From contig NZ_JAUOPN010000016.1 of NCBI RefSeq assembly GCF_030547005.1, positions 25,565 through 89,564 on the forward strand: 64,000 nt of DNA. Direction: 5' to 3'. Position numbers and translations under genes: made by a program. Each line of letters starts with the position of its first letter. Position 1 is the first letter of the stretch. This DNA comes from Maribacter sp. 1_MG-2023. GTDB taxonomy: Bacteria; Bacteroidota; Bacteroidia; Flavobacteriales; Flavobacteriaceae. Below the pieces are notes generated by a model. That model saw only the letters and a list, made by a program, of their open reading frames with translations. It was not told the origin of the DNA and searched no databases. Of the stretch, positions 9,701-19,408 are shown piece after piece.

Positions 9701-9914
9701 CTAATACTGGGAATTTATATTCCTCAGGATTTAAACTGGTGCTTGATACCAGGTTAGGGTTGTACGTGAAAAATACTTCGTGCTTTTCACTGATCTCATT
9801 TAGAAACTCGCTTAGTGTTACGTTTTCTTTGAGTTCATTAGCTGCCGTTGCACTGGTGATGCTTGAAAAAAGCATTACTGCAAGCAGTAATCTCATTAGT
9901 TTGTTCGTTCTCAT
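6798..9914 (-). CDS. TonB-dependent receptor with STN signalling domain (FecA-type)
   Basis: An outer-membrane active transporter of 1038 residues. Order: signal peptide (1-24, ending ATA), STN secretin/TonB short N-terminal domain (about 28-95), carboxypeptidase-like regulatory domain (about 127-205), plug (about 215-345, with RNMGPSRTLILINGKRK and RRVEILRDGASAQYG-like sequence), and a large beta-barrel ending in an aromatic-type C-terminus (LNYKF). The STN domain is the hallmark of receptors that signal through FecR to an ECF sigma factor, and exactly such genes lie upstream (15 bp gap to fecR). No SusD partner follows, so a small ligand is more likely than a large glycan; the ligand itself is not deducible. 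Confidence 0.92.
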   Translation of the reverse strand: MRTNKLMRLLLAVMLFSSITSATAANELKENVTLSEFLNEISEKHEVFFTYNPNLVSSTSLNPEEYKFPVLDKIINKLERKTSFDFEYLGNKYYVVYHKKPERAKILKINSSNNGITALTLNEKIQNTITGTVTDDSGMPLAGVNIIEKGTTNGTTSDFDGNYSININDDTKLVFSYIGFATQEVSTLGKNTINVQLTEGMQLDEFIVVGSRTAPRSNADTPLPVDVIGAKDLSSTGQASFDKALQYRIPSFNTVQTPVNDATSLLDPYEIRNMGPSRTLILINGKRKNLSALLYTQTSPGRGETGADISAIPTDAIKRVEILRDGASAQYGSDAIAGVMNIILKDSPNEGSATLRTGITSEGDGEMFGVSLNNGSSIGEDKGFINYTIDLSKVNQANRPGTVDAAGEAGDFGADIADVQEFLSRRPDAGNINGSPETAAAKFSLNLGYELSENTSMYGNAAYVYKAVNSFANYRTPYWRTVEDFPYLADFFPGDNPNTAGGYDGYVPTFEGELSDYNATIGFKSVINDWNLDASFTTGGNTQTYKVNNTHNRNVVYSPSTWVDINGNGSVDDGEITEGSELYRENSQQSFDPGGTRFSHNVGNIDISRLLSDKVSIGVGAEFRTETFEIIEGELASYDGGGADSFAGASPQNSGKFNRYNIGGYLSLDYDVTDAFLLSGTVRTENYSDFGNTFIYKFSSRYKFSDAFTLRGSLSSGFRAPTLHQIYTQKAQYSFVPGQGIQVGGLINNVSTQAKLLGIPQLDAETSTNYTVGFGGKIDKFSYTFDYYNIAVKDRIVLGNEIGGSGDPTNPLDVLLASNNLSDVSFFSNAIDTKTSGIDVVLAYKGIEIGEGSLDLNLSGNYTIQNELDGPVKDIDLVANSGQSVVNQTQEALFFTSRPKTKWILGANYEINKFGFSLNNTLFGKTSFFQQGLSTDANGNFNLGTEFDPKVVTDLGVNFSATDKLTIALNINNLLNVLPEWNFVSQNAAGDAILADPAQTQNQSNLITFNQRYSQMTYDGYHFSQLGTMFNLSLNYKF

Positions 9915-9929
9915 AAATAAATAGTTTAG

Positions 9930-10943
9930 TTAATAAATAGGGTTTTCTTGCACTCGTAATATCTTTCCTTTTTTAATGATTCTTGTACCTGTAGCCTTTT
10001 CTATTGCGGCTATACATATTTGTAAATTCTGATTTGGAATACCACCAGAAAGAGGTAAATTCTTTAATTTTTCATTTTCATATTCAATTTCGAGACCGTA
10101 GGTCGTTTCTATATTGAACATTACTTCTTTTAGAGAAATTTCGTTAAAAGCATAAGTACCTCCACGCCAGAGAGCATATGGAGTTTTAATATCTACTTTC
10201 TTATGAGTCAGTTCTTTACTCTCATTTGAAAAAGAAACCATTTCACCAGGTATCATTTTAGTGACTTCTCCGTTTTTTAATTCTAAATGAATAGAACCTT
10301 CATCAAGCACCACATTTGTTTTCTGTTTTCTAGTGTTTACATGAAACTGTGTGCCCAGTACTTCGACTTTAAGGTCTTCTGTAATTACCCAAAACTTTGC
10401 ATTGGTACTTGGTATAGATTTAACTTTAAAGTATGCTTCTCCTTTTAGGTTAATAAGACGCGGATTGTCTTTTTCATACCATATTTCAGAATTTCCGTTA
10501 AGCACAACAGATGTGCCATCTGGTAATTTTAAGTCGATTATTTCGCCAAAATTGGTTTTGTGTATGGTTGTGGTTTCATTATTTAGAAACGAATAACTTG
10601 TCCAGCTTATAAGAATTAATAACACGGCAGCTGCAGCAGTTAATAACGAACTGTTTACCGTATGTGTTTTTTTAAGAATCTTTTTTGGTGTAGGCTCTAA
10701 CTTTATCTTTGACAAAACATTAGCTAGGGCATCGTTTACTTTTTCACTGCTAGGGTATTGTTGATTGAAATTGATGCCTATAATAATCGACTTGGCATTC
10801 TCTACAGTTTCTATATGGGAAGGGTTGTTCTGTATCCAATTATTCCAATAAGCGATATCATTTTTATTTAAGCCTTTTGCCCAGTTTTTAAATGATGCAT
10901 CCGATAGGAAGTAATCTAAGTCGAATTTATTATTGTTGTTCAT
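9930..10943 (-). CDS. FecR-family anti-sigma factor
   Basis: A 337-residue inner-membrane protein that transmits the receptor state to the sigma factor. The cytoplasmic N-terminal part (1-95) includes WAKGLNKNDIAYWNNWI, typical of the FecR N-domain; a single transmembrane helix spans about 98-119; the periplasmic part holds the FecR domain (LPDGTSVVLNGNSEIWY and GEAYFKV) and a C-terminal DUF4974/STN-like region (about 265-330). It sits between the sigma gene and the receptor gene, completing a sigma-FecR-TonB receptor set. Spacing to the sigma gene is 57 bp. Confidence 0.93.
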   Translation of the reverse strand: MNNNNKFDLDYFLSDASFKNWAKGLNKNDIAYWNNWIQNNPSHIETVENAKSIIIGINFNQQYPSSEKVNDALANVLSKIKLEPTPKKILKKTHTVNSSLLTAAAAVLLILISWTSYSFLNNETTTIHKTNFGEIIDLKLPDGTSVVLNGNSEIWYEKDNPRLINLKGEAYFKVKSIPSTNAKFWVITEDLKVEVLGTQFHVNTRKQKTNVVLDEGSIHLELKNGEVTKMIPGEMVSFSNESKELTHKKVDIKTPYALWRGGTYAFNEISLKEVMFNIETTYGLEIEYENEKLKNLPLSGGIPNQNLQICIAAIEKATGTRIIKKGKILRVQENPIY

Positions 10944-11000
10944 ATAGCAAGGTATTCCATTAGTAAGAGGCTTAACTCTTAAAAATATACCCTACTTTTT

Positions 11001-11579
11001 TTAATTTTTTTTCAAAATAGATTTAATCTGTTGATTTTCAGATGCTATGCGAAGTTTTGTCAAGGCTTTTTGTAGTGTATTTAAAACGCTTTGGTAATTC
11101 ATATCCATTACTTCGGCGATATCTGAACTATTCATTCCGCTGTAATACTTTAAATAGATTACCTCTTTTTGTCTTGGTGAAAGTTGATTGATAAGGCTTG
11201 CTAGGGTAGAGGTGCAAAGAAATTGAACTTCTTGCTTGATTGATATTTCTTCAGACGAAAAAGTAAAATTGGTTTTGAATAGCTGCGCTTCTGGAATAGG
11301 TATATTATTTTGATTCTTTTGTAACTGTTTTGTTAGTCTTCTTTTAAAAGAAACAAACAGGTATGCTTTTAAACTATTTATGTGCCCTAATTTTTCTCTG
11401 CTTTCAAATAATTGTATAAAAAAGTTTTGAAGACAGTCTTCTGTAAGTTCTTGATCGTTACTCAATTTTAAACCATATACATGTAATTGCGGATAATACT
11501 TTTTAAAAAGTAAGCTAAACCCATGGGATTCGCCCTTTTTAAAAAAATACCATATAGTTTCATCTGAATGAAGTTCCAT
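11001..11579 (-). CDS. ECF-type RNA polymerase sigma factor
   Basis: The 192-residue protein has sigma region 2 (about 22-88, [17 protein letters not shown] ... [13 protein letters not shown]) and region 4 (about 125-185, [26 protein letters not shown] with the DNA-reading helix after it). Length and lack of regions 1 and 3 indicate an ECF factor of the FecI-like type that is common in Bacteroidota. It heads the sigma-FecR-TonB receptor operon and is divergent from ychF. A perfect 11-bp dyad lies immediately before its start codon and may affect its expression. Confidence 0.93.
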   Translation of the reverse strand: MELHSDETIWYFFKKGESHGFSLLFKKYYPQLHVYGLKLSNDQELTEDCLQNFFIQLFESREKLGHINSLKAYLFVSFKRRLTKQLQKNQNNIPIPEAQLFKTNFTFSSEEISIKQEVQFLCTSTLASLINQLSPRQKEVIYLKYYSGMNSSDIAEVMDMNYQSVLNTLQKALTKLRIASENQQIKSILKKN

Positions 11580-11580
11580 A

Positions 11581-11614
11581 AATTCTTACATGTTCTACAG
11601 CCAATGTAAGAATT
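11581..11614. promoter_or_regulatory. Perfect 11-bp dyad before the sigma factor start codon
   Basis: AATTCTTACAT (11581-11591) and ATGTAAGAATT (11604-11614) form a perfect inverted repeat with a 12-nt loop. It ends 1 bp before the sigma start codon. It could be an operator or a 5' UTR hairpin controlling translation; which one cannot be told from sequence. Confidence 0.5.
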
Positions 11615-11751
11615 ATTTCTTAAAATATGTTAAAAATCAATATTTTAACTGTCGTCAAGCTAAAAAATTTGATTTAAATTTAAATAAATTGTATAAAAAT
11701 TACATTATAGTTATTGATGAAAATTTGAATGAAAAATTTGTAACTAAAAAC

Positions 11752-11759
11752 TATCTTTG
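11752..11759 (+). promoter_or_regulatory. -7 promoter element of ychF
   Basis: TATCTTTG matches TAnnTTTG 22 nt before the ychF ATG. No TTG lies at the ideal 19-nt spacing; the nearest TTTG (11724-11727) is 24 nt away. Confidence 0.5.
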
Positions 11760-11781
11760 CACCCTTGAAATATTCTTAATT

Positions 11782-12876
11782 ATGAAAGCAGGTATTGTAG
11801 GATTACCAAACGTAGGTAAATCAACACTTTTTAATTGTTTGTCTAACGCAAAAGCGCAAAGTGCAAATTTTCCTTTTTGTACAATTGAACCTAATATAGG
11901 TGTTGTAAACGTGCCAGATGCACGATTAGAAAAACTGGAAGAGTTGGTAGTTCCAGAAAGGGTATTGCCTGCCACTGTAGAAATCGTTGATATTGCTGGT
12001 TTGGTAAAAGGAGCTAGTAAAGGTGAAGGGTTAGGGAATCAGTTTTTGGGAAATATTCGTGAAACTGATGCTATATTACATGTATTGCGTTGTTTTGATA
12101 ATGACAATATAGTACATGTTGATGGTAGCGTAGATCCTATTAGAGATAAAGAAACGATAGATATGGAGCTTCAATTGAAAGATTTGGAGACTGTAGATAA
12201 GAAATTAGAAAAAGTAAAAAGAGCAGCTAGAACTGGTAACAAAGATGCACAAAAAGAAGAAGCTGTTTTACTGGCTGTAAAAACCGGATTAGAATCAGGT
12301 ACTTCTGTTAGAGCAATTAAAATCGATGATGAATCTAGACTTGAGTTTGTTAAACCACTTCAATTTATTACAGATAAACCGGTAATGTATGTTTGTAATG
12401 TTGACGAGGATGCAGCCGTGTCTGGTAATGCCTATGTTGATAAAGTAAAAGAAATGGTTGCTGCTGAAAACGCAGAAGTTATTTTTTTAGCAGTAGGTAC
12501 CGAAGCTGATATTACGGAGTTAGAGACCTATGAGGAGCGTCAAATGTTTTTAGAAGATTTGGGCCTAGAAGAGCCTGGTTCTGCTAAACTTATTCGCGGA
12601 GCTTATAAATTATTAGATTTAGAGACCTACTTTACTGCAGGTGTTAAAGAGGTTCGTGCTTGGACAATTCCTGTTGGCGCAACTGCACCACAAGCGGCAG
12701 GTGTTATACATACAGATTTTGAAAAAGGTTTCATTAGGGCAGAAGTTATTGCTTATGATGACTACGTGGCTTTTGGTAGCGAATCAAAAGTGAAAGAAGC
12801 CGGTAAAATGAGGGTAGAAGGTAAAGAGTACATCGTTAAAGATGGTGATGTAATGCATTTCCGTTTTAACGTTTAA
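11782..12876 (+). CDS. ychF: Ribosome-binding ATPase YchF
   Basis: A universally conserved Obg-family P-loop protein that binds ribosomes and prefers ATP. From the ATG at 11782 the length is 364 residues, exactly the family norm, and the N-terminus [19 protein letters not shown] holds the P-loop (7-15). The switch region [20 protein letters not shown] and the C-terminal TGS-like domain ([24 protein letters not shown]) are intact. The frame stays open for 64 further codons upstream, but the AT-rich leader peptide is unlike YchF and contains the promoter, so I reject the longer start. Its stop overlaps the convergent cbpM stop by 4 bp. Confidence 0.96.
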   Translation: MKAGIVGLPNVGKSTLFNCLSNAKAQSANFPFCTIEPNIGVVNVPDARLEKLEELVVPERVLPATVEIVDIAGLVKGASKGEGLGNQFLGNIRETDAILHVLRCFDNDNIVHVDGSVDPIRDKETIDMELQLKDLETVDKKLEKVKRAARTGNKDAQKEEAVLLAVKTGLESGTSVRAIKIDDESRLEFVKPLQFITDKPVMYVCNVDEDAAVSGNAYVDKVKEMVAAENAEVIFLAVGTEADITELETYEERQMFLEDLGLEEPGSAKLIRGAYKLLDLETYFTAGVKEVRAWTIPVGATAPQAAGVIHTDFEKGFIRAEVIAYDDYVAFGSESKVKEAGKMRVEGKEYIVKDGDVMHFRFNV

Positions 12877-13166
12877 TGTTCATATATAGTCAGCCGATCT
12901 CGAAGTAGTTTTAATTCTTGCTCTAATCGGTTGACTTTTTTTATCATATGGTTTAAGGTGTCTATACCTTCCATATTTATACCAAGGTCTTCTCGTAGCC
13001 TATATATGCGTTCTATCTCAACAAGGTATTGCGGTTCAACATATGTTTTATTTTCAATTTGCTGTACCTTGATCATTTCGAACTCTAAAAGATCATTTAT
13101 AAATTCTATTGGAGTTTGTGTACGTTCGCAATACACCTCTATTTGTATGTAATTTTCTGAATTCAT
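12873..13166 (-). CDS. cbpM: Chaperone modulator CbpM
   Basis: CbpM is a MerR-like winged-helix protein that binds and restrains the DnaJ-like CbpA. The 97-residue protein fits: N-terminal strand [26 protein letters not shown], then a helix pair with [20 protein letters not shown] (about 57-75), which resembles the MerR signature, and a C-terminal coiled coil ending LKLLRDRL. It lies 1 bp downstream of cbpA on the same strand, the classical arrangement, so CbpA and its modulator are made together. Confidence 0.87.
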   Translation of the reverse strand: MNSENYIQIEVYCERTQTPIEFINDLLEFEMIKVQQIENKTYVEPQYLVEIERIYRLREDLGINMEGIDTLNHMIKKVNRLEQELKLLRDRLTIYEH

Positions 13167-13167
13167 A

Positions 13168-14073
13168 TTATCGTAATTCTGAAAGTTGTTTAAATAATTC
13201 TTTTTCTTTTTCTGAAAGTTTGGTAGGCATGGTTACCTTATAAGTGATATACAAATCTCCATGAACACCTTTTTTCTTATAAACGGGCATACCTTTTCCC
13301 TTCAGCTTCACCTTAGTGTCATTTTGGGTTTCGGGTTTTACCTTTAACTTCACTTTTCCTGTTAAGGTTTCTACTTCAATTGAACTGCCTAAAATGGCAT
13401 CATATAAAGAGATAGATTCATTTTTATATAAATCGTTCTTTACTCTTTGAAAATTAGTATTGTTATTAATTTCAAAAGTTAAGTAGAGGTCTCCTTTTGG
13501 TCCGCCATTAGCACCTTCGCCGCCATAGCCGGAAATTTTTATGGTTTGTCCATCTTCAACCCCTGCAGGTATGGTAATTCTAATTTTTTTAGCACCCAGG
13601 TCAAGTGTTTGTTTTTGATCTTCAAGAATGTCAAGCAAATTCAACTTTAGTGTTGCATTTAAATCTTGACCCTTATACTGTGTTGACCTTTGTCGTCCGC
13701 CACCACTAAAACCTCCGCCAGCTCCACCAAACATTGATTCAAAGAAGTCTGAAAAATCTTCATTTGATCCGCCAGCGCTAGAATAACTTCTTCTATTACC
13801 GGTCGATGAGCTACGTTGATTTTTCTTTGCTTCTTCAAAAGCATCGGCATGTTGCCAATCTTTACCATATTGGTCGTATTTCTTTCTTTTTTCAGGGTCG
13901 CTTAAAACTTCGTTAGCCTCGTTTACACGCTGAAACTTTTCTTGTGCGGTTTTATCATTCGGATTTAAATCTGGATGAAGTTTTCGCGCTAATTTTCGAT
14001 ATGCCTTTTTAATTTGAGCTTGTGTAGCCTTCTTGTCTATTTCAAGAATTTTGTAATAATCGATAAATTCCAT
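13168..14073 (-). CDS. cbpA: DnaJ-like curved-DNA-binding co-chaperone CbpA
   Basis: A class B J-protein of 301 residues. The J domain (1-70) carries HPD in KLHPDLNPNDKTA; a Gly/Ser/Phe-rich linker follows (about 78-125); then come the two C-terminal substrate-binding domains (about 130-295) with IRITIPAGVEDGQTIKISG and KLKGKGMPV. There is no CxxCxGxG zinc region, separating it from DnaJ. It stimulates DnaK ATPase and in E. coli binds curved DNA. cbpM follows directly, supporting CbpA rather than a generic DnaJ. Confidence 0.92.
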   Translation of the reverse strand: MEFIDYYKILEIDKKATQAQIKKAYRKLARKLHPDLNPNDKTAQEKFQRVNEANEVLSDPEKRKKYDQYGKDWQHADAFEEAKKNQRSSSTGNRRSYSSAGGSNEDFSDFFESMFGGAGGGFSGGGRQRSTQYKGQDLNATLKLNLLDILEDQKQTLDLGAKKIRITIPAGVEDGQTIKISGYGGEGANGGPKGDLYLTFEINNNTNFQRVKNDLYKNESISLYDAILGSSIEVETLTGKVKLKVKPETQNDTKVKLKGKGMPVYKKKGVHGDLYITYKVTMPTKLSEKEKELFKQLSELR

Positions 14074-14311
14074 AAGTATTCAAAATCTACATTAAAGGTA
14101 TAAAAAGGAATAAATTATTCCTATGACGTATATCATTCTTTAAATAAACTTTTTGCTAATTATTTACTATACTCTTTTCTAGAAAAATTATGTTATTCAC
14201 TATAGCTATCAACAAAAAAGTCCTATTTATTGTTAATTACTTTAACAGATAGGGGTTTTATCTTTTGCCGAGTGGTGCTATCTTTAACGCAACTTTCTTA
14301 AACTTTTTTAA

Positions 14312-16177
14312 ATGTCCCAAGACACTACTCAATATACTGAAGATAATATACGCTCGCTCGATTGGAAAGAACATATCCGATTACGACCTGGTATGTATAT
14401 CGGTAAATTGGGAGATGGTTCGTCTGCAGATGATGGTATCTATATTCTCCTGAAAGAGGTAATAGATAACTGTATTGATGAATTTGTAATGGGGGCCGGT
14501 AAAACCATTGAAATATCTATTAAAGATAAAGTGGTCAAGGTTAGGGATTACGGTCGTGGTATTCCTTTAGGTAAAGTTGTGGATGTAGTTTCTAAAATGA
14601 ACACCGGTGGTAAGTATGATAGTCGTGCTTTTAAAAAATCCGTAGGATTAAATGGTGTTGGTACCAAAGCTGTAAATGCATTGTCCAGTTTTTTTGAAGT
14701 GCAGTCTTCTAGAGACAACCAATTAAAAACAGCTCAGTTTAGTTCTGGTAATTTAGAGAATGAAGTTGGGCCTGAAGAAACGGGTAAAAGAAAAGGTACC
14801 AAAGTTACTTTTGTACCAGATGAATTAATTTTTAAAAATTATAAATATAGAAATGAGTATGTAGAACGCATGCTCAAAAACTATGTGTACCTAAACCCAG
14901 GTCTAACTATAATTTTTAATGGCGAGAAATTTTATTCTGAAAACGGATTAAAAGATTTACTTGAGGATAACAATAATATGGATGATATGCTTTATCCTGT
15001 TATTCATTTAAAAGGAGAAGATATTGAAGTAGCTATTACGCATAGTAAAACTCAATATAGTGAAGAATATCATTCTTTTGTAAACGGTCAGCACACAACA
15101 CATGGCGGTACGCATCAAGCTGCATTTAGAGAGGCAATAGTTAAAACCATACGTGACTTTTATGGTAAGACTTACGACGCTTCTGATATTAGAAAATCTA
15201 TTATTTCGGCAATTGCTATAAAAGTGATGGAGCCGGTTTTTGAAAGTCAGACCAAAACCAAATTAGGGTCTACCGATATGGGGGGTAATTTTCCGACGGT
15301 ACGAACCTATATCAATGATTTTATTGGTAAATATTTAGATAACTATCTTCATAAGAATACAGATACGGCAGATAAGCTTCAACGTAAAATTATGATGGCC
15401 GAGAAAGAGCGTAAAGAGCTTTCGGGTATTCGAAAGTTGGCACGCGATCGAGCTAAGAAAGCTAGTCTTCATAATAAAAAACTTAGAGATTGTAGAGTTC
15501 ATTTAGGTGATATCAAGCATGATCGAAGATTAGAAAGTTCGCTATTTATTACCGAGGGTGATTCAGCATCCGGCTCTATTACCAAATCAAGAGATGTAAA
15601 TACACAGGCGGTATTCAGTCTTAAAGGAAAGCCATTGAATTCTTATGGTATGTCTAAAAAGATTGTTTATGAGAATGAGGAATTCAACCTATTGCAAGCT
15701 GCACTGAATATAGAAGAGTCTATTGAAGATTTACGTTACAATAATATAATAATAGCGACTGATGCCGATGTTGATGGTATGCATATTCGATTATTGTTAA
15801 TTACGTTTTTCTTGCAGTTCTTTCCTGAGTTGATAAAAGAAAATCACCTTTATATTTTACAGACTCCTTTATTTAGGGTTCGGAATAAAAAGGAAACGAT
15901 TTATTGTTATAGTGATGAAGAGCGCCAACATGCGTTAAATAAATTAACTGGAAAACCAGAAATAACTCGATTTAAAGGTTTAGGGGAGATTTCACCAGAT
16001 GAGTTTAGACACTTCATTGGCGAGGATATTAGGCTGGAGCCTATAATGCTTGATAAGGCAATGTCTATTGAAGAACTGTTGAGTTTTTATATGGGAAAAA
16101 ACACTCCCGATAGACAAAAATTTATAATTGAAAACCTTAAAGTAGAGGTTGATTTAATAAAAGATAAAGTAGTATAA
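14312..16177 (+). CDS. parE: DNA topoisomerase IV subunit B
   Basis: The ATPase subunit of a type IIA topoisomerase that decatenates chromosomes. The 621-residue protein has the GHKL ATPase domain ([38 protein letters not shown]), a transducer domain, and the Toprim part ([11 protein letters not shown] and [10 protein letters not shown]) followed by a short C-terminal region. It lies directly upstream of parC with a 25-bp gap. Gyrase subunits are typically longer and are separated in Flavobacteriia, so the pairing with this parC supports topoisomerase IV over gyrase. Confidence 0.95.
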   Translation: MSQDTTQYTEDNIRSLDWKEHIRLRPGMYIGKLGDGSSADDGIYILLKEVIDNCIDEFVMGAGKTIEISIKDKVVKVRDYGRGIPLGKVVDVVSKMNTGGKYDSRAFKKSVGLNGVGTKAVNALSSFFEVQSSRDNQLKTAQFSSGNLENEVGPEETGKRKGTKVTFVPDELIFKNYKYRNEYVERMLKNYVYLNPGLTIIFNGEKFYSENGLKDLLEDNNNMDDMLYPVIHLKGEDIEVAITHSKTQYSEEYHSFVNGQHTTHGGTHQAAFREAIVKTIRDFYGKTYDASDIRKSIISAIAIKVMEPVFESQTKTKLGSTDMGGNFPTVRTYINDFIGKYLDNYLHKNTDTADKLQRKIMMAEKERKELSGIRKLARDRAKKASLHNKKLRDCRVHLGDIKHDRRLESSLFITEGDSASGSITKSRDVNTQAVFSLKGKPLNSYGMSKKIVYENEEFNLLQAALNIEESIEDLRYNNIIIATDADVDGMHIRLLLITFFLQFFPELIKENHLYILQTPLFRVRNKKETIYCYSDEERQHALNKLTGKPEITRFKGLGEISPDEFRHFIGEDIRLEPIMLDKAMSIEELLSFYMGKNTPDRQKFIIENLKVEVDLIKDKVV

Positions 16178-16202
16178 ACTAGATTAATACGATTACTTCT
16201 GA

Positions 16203-18863
16203 ATGGAGGAAAATGACGATTTGAACGAGGAAATAAACGAAAGCCTTTCCGAAGAAAATAGTACTAATAGTGACTCTTCTGAGGCACTGACCAGAGTGTC
16301 TGGCATGTATAAAGATTGGTTCTTGGATTACGCATCTTACGTAATCTTAGAACGAGCAGTTCCTGCTATTGAAGACGGATTTAAACCTGTACAACGACGT
16401 ATCATGCATTCTCTAAAAGAGCTTGATGATGGTCGCTACAACAAAGTAGCTAATGTAGTTGGGCATACCATGCAGTATCATCCACATGGTGATGCTAGTA
16501 TTGCAGATGCCATGGTTCAAATTGGTCAGAAAGATCTGTTAATAGATACTCAAGGTAACTGGGGTAACATTCTTACCGGTGATAGAGCTGCTGCTTCTAG
16601 GTATATAGAGGCTAGACTTTCTAAATTCGCATTAGAAGTTATATTTAGCCCTAAAATTACCGAGTGGCAAATGTCTTATGATGGTAGAAAAAAAGAGCCT
16701 GTAAATCTACCTGTTAAATTTCCATTACTATTAGCTCAAGGGGCAGAAGGTATTGCTGTGGGTTTATCCACTAGAGTATTGGCTCATAACTTTATTGAGC
16801 TTATTGATGCTTCTATTAAGCATTTAAAGGGACAGCGATTTAAAATCTATCCCGATTTTCCCACGGCAGGTATTATAGATGTTACAAACTATAATGACGG
16901 ACTCAGAGGTGGTAAAATTAGGGTTCGAGCAAAGATATCTCAGTTAGATAAGAACACACTAGTAATCAATGAAATACCTTACGGTACTAATACTGGTAGT
17001 TTAATAGAATCTATCTTAAAGGCTAATGAAAAAGGCAAGATTAAAATTAAGAAAATTGAGGATAATACCGCTGCAGATGTTGAGATTTTAGTACATCTTC
17101 CCTCTGGTATTTCCCCAGATAGAACCATCGATGCCTTGTATGCCTTTACAGCGTGCGAGTCTTCTATTTCTCCACTTGGTTGTATTATAGAGGATAATAA
17201 GCCTTTGTTTATTGGGGTCACAGAAATGCTTAGAAGGTCTACGGATTCTACGGTAGAATTATTGAAGCAAGAGCTCGAAATTCAGCTTAAAGAACTTGAA
17301 GAGCAATGGCATTTTGCTTCTTTGGAGAGGATTTTTATTGAAAATCGTATCTATCGTGATATTGAGGAAGAGGAAACTTGGGAAGGTGTAATAGCCGCAA
17401 TCGATAAAGGTTTAGCACCTTTTACAAAACATCTGAAGCGAGCGGTTACTGAAGAAGATATTACTAGACTTACCGAAATACGTATAAAGAGAATTTCAAA
17501 GTTCGATTTAGATAAGGCTCAGCAGTACCTAGAGAGCTTGCAAGAGCGTATTGCAGAGGTGAAGCATCATTTGGCTAATTTGATTGAATTCGCAATAAAC
17601 TACTTCAAGAATCTTAAAGAAACTTACGGTAAAGATAGAGGACGTTTAACCGAAATACGTGTTTTTGATGATATTGAAGCTACAAAAGTTGCCATTAGAA
17701 ATACTAAGCTCTATGTAAATAGAGAAGAAGGTTTTGTGGGCACTTCTTTAAAGAAAGATGAATATGTTACCGATTGTAGTGATATAGATGATATCATTAT
17801 GATAACCAGTTCTGGTAAGATGATGGTGTCAAAAGTGGATTCCAAAATTTTTGTAGGTAAAGGTATTATCCATGTAGCGGTATTTAAGAAAAAAGATAAG
17901 CGCACCACCTATAATCTTGTGTATAAAGATGGTAAAGGCGGTGCTACATACATTAAACGTTTTAATGTTACCAGTATAACTAGGGACAGAGAGTATGATT
18001 TAACTACCGGTAAAGCTGGTTCTCAAGTGTTGTATTTTTCTGCCAACCCTAATGGAGAGGCTGAAGTAATAACAGTTTTGCTACGCCAGGTAGGTAGTGT
18101 GAAAAAATTAAAGTGGGATATTGACTTTTCTGATGTCTTGATTAAAGGAAGAGCTTCAAAGGGTAATATTGTAACGAAATATTCTGTTAAGCGCATAGAG
18201 CTAAAAGAAAAAGGAGTGTCTACACTGAAGCCTAGAAAAATTTGGTTTGATGATGTTGTGCGTAGATTGAACGTAGATGGAAGAGGAGAATTACTAGGGG
18301 AGTTTAAAGGTGATGATTTACTATTGGTTATTAATCAGAAAGGTATAGCAAAAACGTTTTTACCCGTACTAACTTCTCATTTCGATGACGATATGATTGT
18401 ATTAGAGAAATGGATGCCAGAGAAACCTATCTCAGCTATTTATTGGGAAGGTGAAAAAGAACGTTTTTATATTAAAAGGTTTTTGATTGAAAGCGAAAAC
18501 AAAGAGGAATTGTTTATTTCAGAGCATCCAAAATCATATTTAGAGCTTGTTTCTACAGACTGGAAACCAATGGTTGAAATTGAATTTCCTAAGCCTAGGG
18601 GTAAAGAAGCAAAAGAGAATGAATCTGTTGATATTGAAGATTTTATATCGATTAAAGGTATTAAAGCTTTAGGTAATCAATTTATCACGGAAAAGGTTAA
18701 AAATATTAATCTCCTTGATCCATTGCCATATGAACCAGAGGTTCCAGAAGAAATTGAAAATATTGAAGTTGTAGATGAAGAATCTGTAGCATCTGGTGAT
18801 GAAACTGAGCGTTCTAAAGGTGAAGATGGTGCATCTGCTGATGAGCCAACATTATTTGATTAG
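16203..18863 (+). CDS. parC: DNA topoisomerase IV subunit A
   Basis: The DNA-cleaving subunit, 886 residues. After a polar acidic N-terminal tail (1-35) comes the winged-helix breakage-reunion domain, with the catalytic tyrosine Y134 in RAAASRYIEARL and the quinolone-region sequence HPHGDASIADAMV. A coiled coil (about 360-475) and a beta-pinwheel-like C-terminal domain follow, ending in an acidic tail. It is translated just after parE. The C-terminal acidic extension (about 840-886) is low complexity. mscL begins 9 bp after the stop and may be co-transcribed. Confidence 0.95.
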   Translation: MEENDDLNEEINESLSEENSTNSDSSEALTRVSGMYKDWFLDYASYVILERAVPAIEDGFKPVQRRIMHSLKELDDGRYNKVANVVGHTMQYHPHGDASIADAMVQIGQKDLLIDTQGNWGNILTGDRAAASRYIEARLSKFALEVIFSPKITEWQMSYDGRKKEPVNLPVKFPLLLAQGAEGIAVGLSTRVLAHNFIELIDASIKHLKGQRFKIYPDFPTAGIIDVTNYNDGLRGGKIRVRAKISQLDKNTLVINEIPYGTNTGSLIESILKANEKGKIKIKKIEDNTAADVEILVHLPSGISPDRTIDALYAFTACESSISPLGCIIEDNKPLFIGVTEMLRRSTDSTVELLKQELEIQLKELEEQWHFASLERIFIENRIYRDIEEEETWEGVIAAIDKGLAPFTKHLKRAVTEEDITRLTEIRIKRISKFDLDKAQQYLESLQERIAEVKHHLANLIEFAINYFKNLKETYGKDRGRLTEIRVFDDIEATKVAIRNTKLYVNREEGFVGTSLKKDEYVTDCSDIDDIIMITSSGKMMVSKVDSKIFVGKGIIHVAVFKKKDKRTTYNLVYKDGKGGATYIKRFNVTSITRDREYDLTTGKAGSQVLYFSANPNGEAEVITVLLRQVGSVKKLKWDIDFSDVLIKGRASKGNIVTKYSVKRIELKEKGVSTLKPRKIWFDDVVRRLNVDGRGELLGEFKGDDLLLVINQKGIAKTFLPVLTSHFDDDMIVLEKWMPEKPISAIYWEGEKERFYIKRFLIESENKEELFISEHPKSYLELVSTDWKPMVEIEFPKPRGKEAKENESVDIEDFISIKGIKALGNQFITEKVKNINLLDPLPYEPEVPEEIENIEVVDEESVASGDETERSKGEDGASADEPTLFD

Positions 18864-18871
18864 TCGGAATT

Positions 18872-19300
18872 ATGAAAAAATTTTTCGAAGAGTTTAAGAA
18901 TTTTGCCATAAAAGGCAATATGATAGATTTGGCTGTCGGTATCATTATTGGTACAGCATTTAATAAGGTTGTAAGTACAATTGTTTCTGCTGTTATTATG
19001 CCTCCACTTTCTTTATTGACAGACGATGTTAACTTATCAAATAAGAAATGGATCCTTAGAGAGGCTGTAGATTCAGTTGAAGAAGTTGCAATAGGATACG
19101 GTGAGCTTATTGAGTCTCTCTTAGATTTTGGAATAATAGCTTTTACCATTTTTGTAATGGTGAAATTTATAAATAGGTTTAAAGAAAAATCTGAAGACCC
19201 ATCAAACAAAGAAGTTGAAACTCCTAAAAACATAGCTTTGTTATCTAGTATGGAGCAGCTATTGAGAGAGCAAAACGCCATACTTAAAAATGAAAAGTAA
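18872..19300 (+). CDS. mscL: Large-conductance mechanosensitive channel
   Basis: A pentameric inner-membrane channel that opens under membrane tension and protects against hypo-osmotic shock. The 142-residue protein has the N-terminal amphipathic helix KKFFEEFKNFAIKGN, TM1 (about 16-44, MIDLAVGIIIGTAFNKVV), a periplasmic loop, TM2 (about 82-105, LLDFGIIAFTIFVMVKFI), and a cytoplasmic helix (LLSSMEQLLREQNAIL). The length is normal. It starts 9 bp after parC on the same strand. Confidence 0.95.
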   Translation: MKKFFEEFKNFAIKGNMIDLAVGIIIGTAFNKVVSTIVSAVIMPPLSLLTDDVNLSNKKWILREAVDSVEEVAIGYGELIESLLDFGIIAFTIFVMVKFINRFKEKSEDPSNKEVETPKNIALLSSMEQLLREQNAILKNEK

Positions 19301-19408
19301 TTAAACTGTTTAATTATTGAGTTGTCTTATCGTTGGATAGAATGTTTAGATTAGACAAATTGAAAGAATAATTGCTTTTATAACTACCTTTACGAAAATT
19401 TTGAATTA

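Noticed and set aside
6798..9914. SusC-type glycan importer in a polysaccharide locus
   Set aside because: No SusD partner or glycosidase cluster follows; the STN domain and FecI/FecR context point to a FecA-type signalling receptor.
11590..11781. 64-codon N-terminal extension of YchF
   Set aside because: Family length is matched exactly from the ATG at 11782; the extension is AT-rich, unlike YchF, and overlaps the TATCTTTG promoter element and the dyad.
13870..14311. tRNA or riboswitch upstream of parE
   Set aside because: No cloverleaf, T-loop sequence or known aptamer motif could be recognised; only a weak TATCTTTA promoter-like element is seen.
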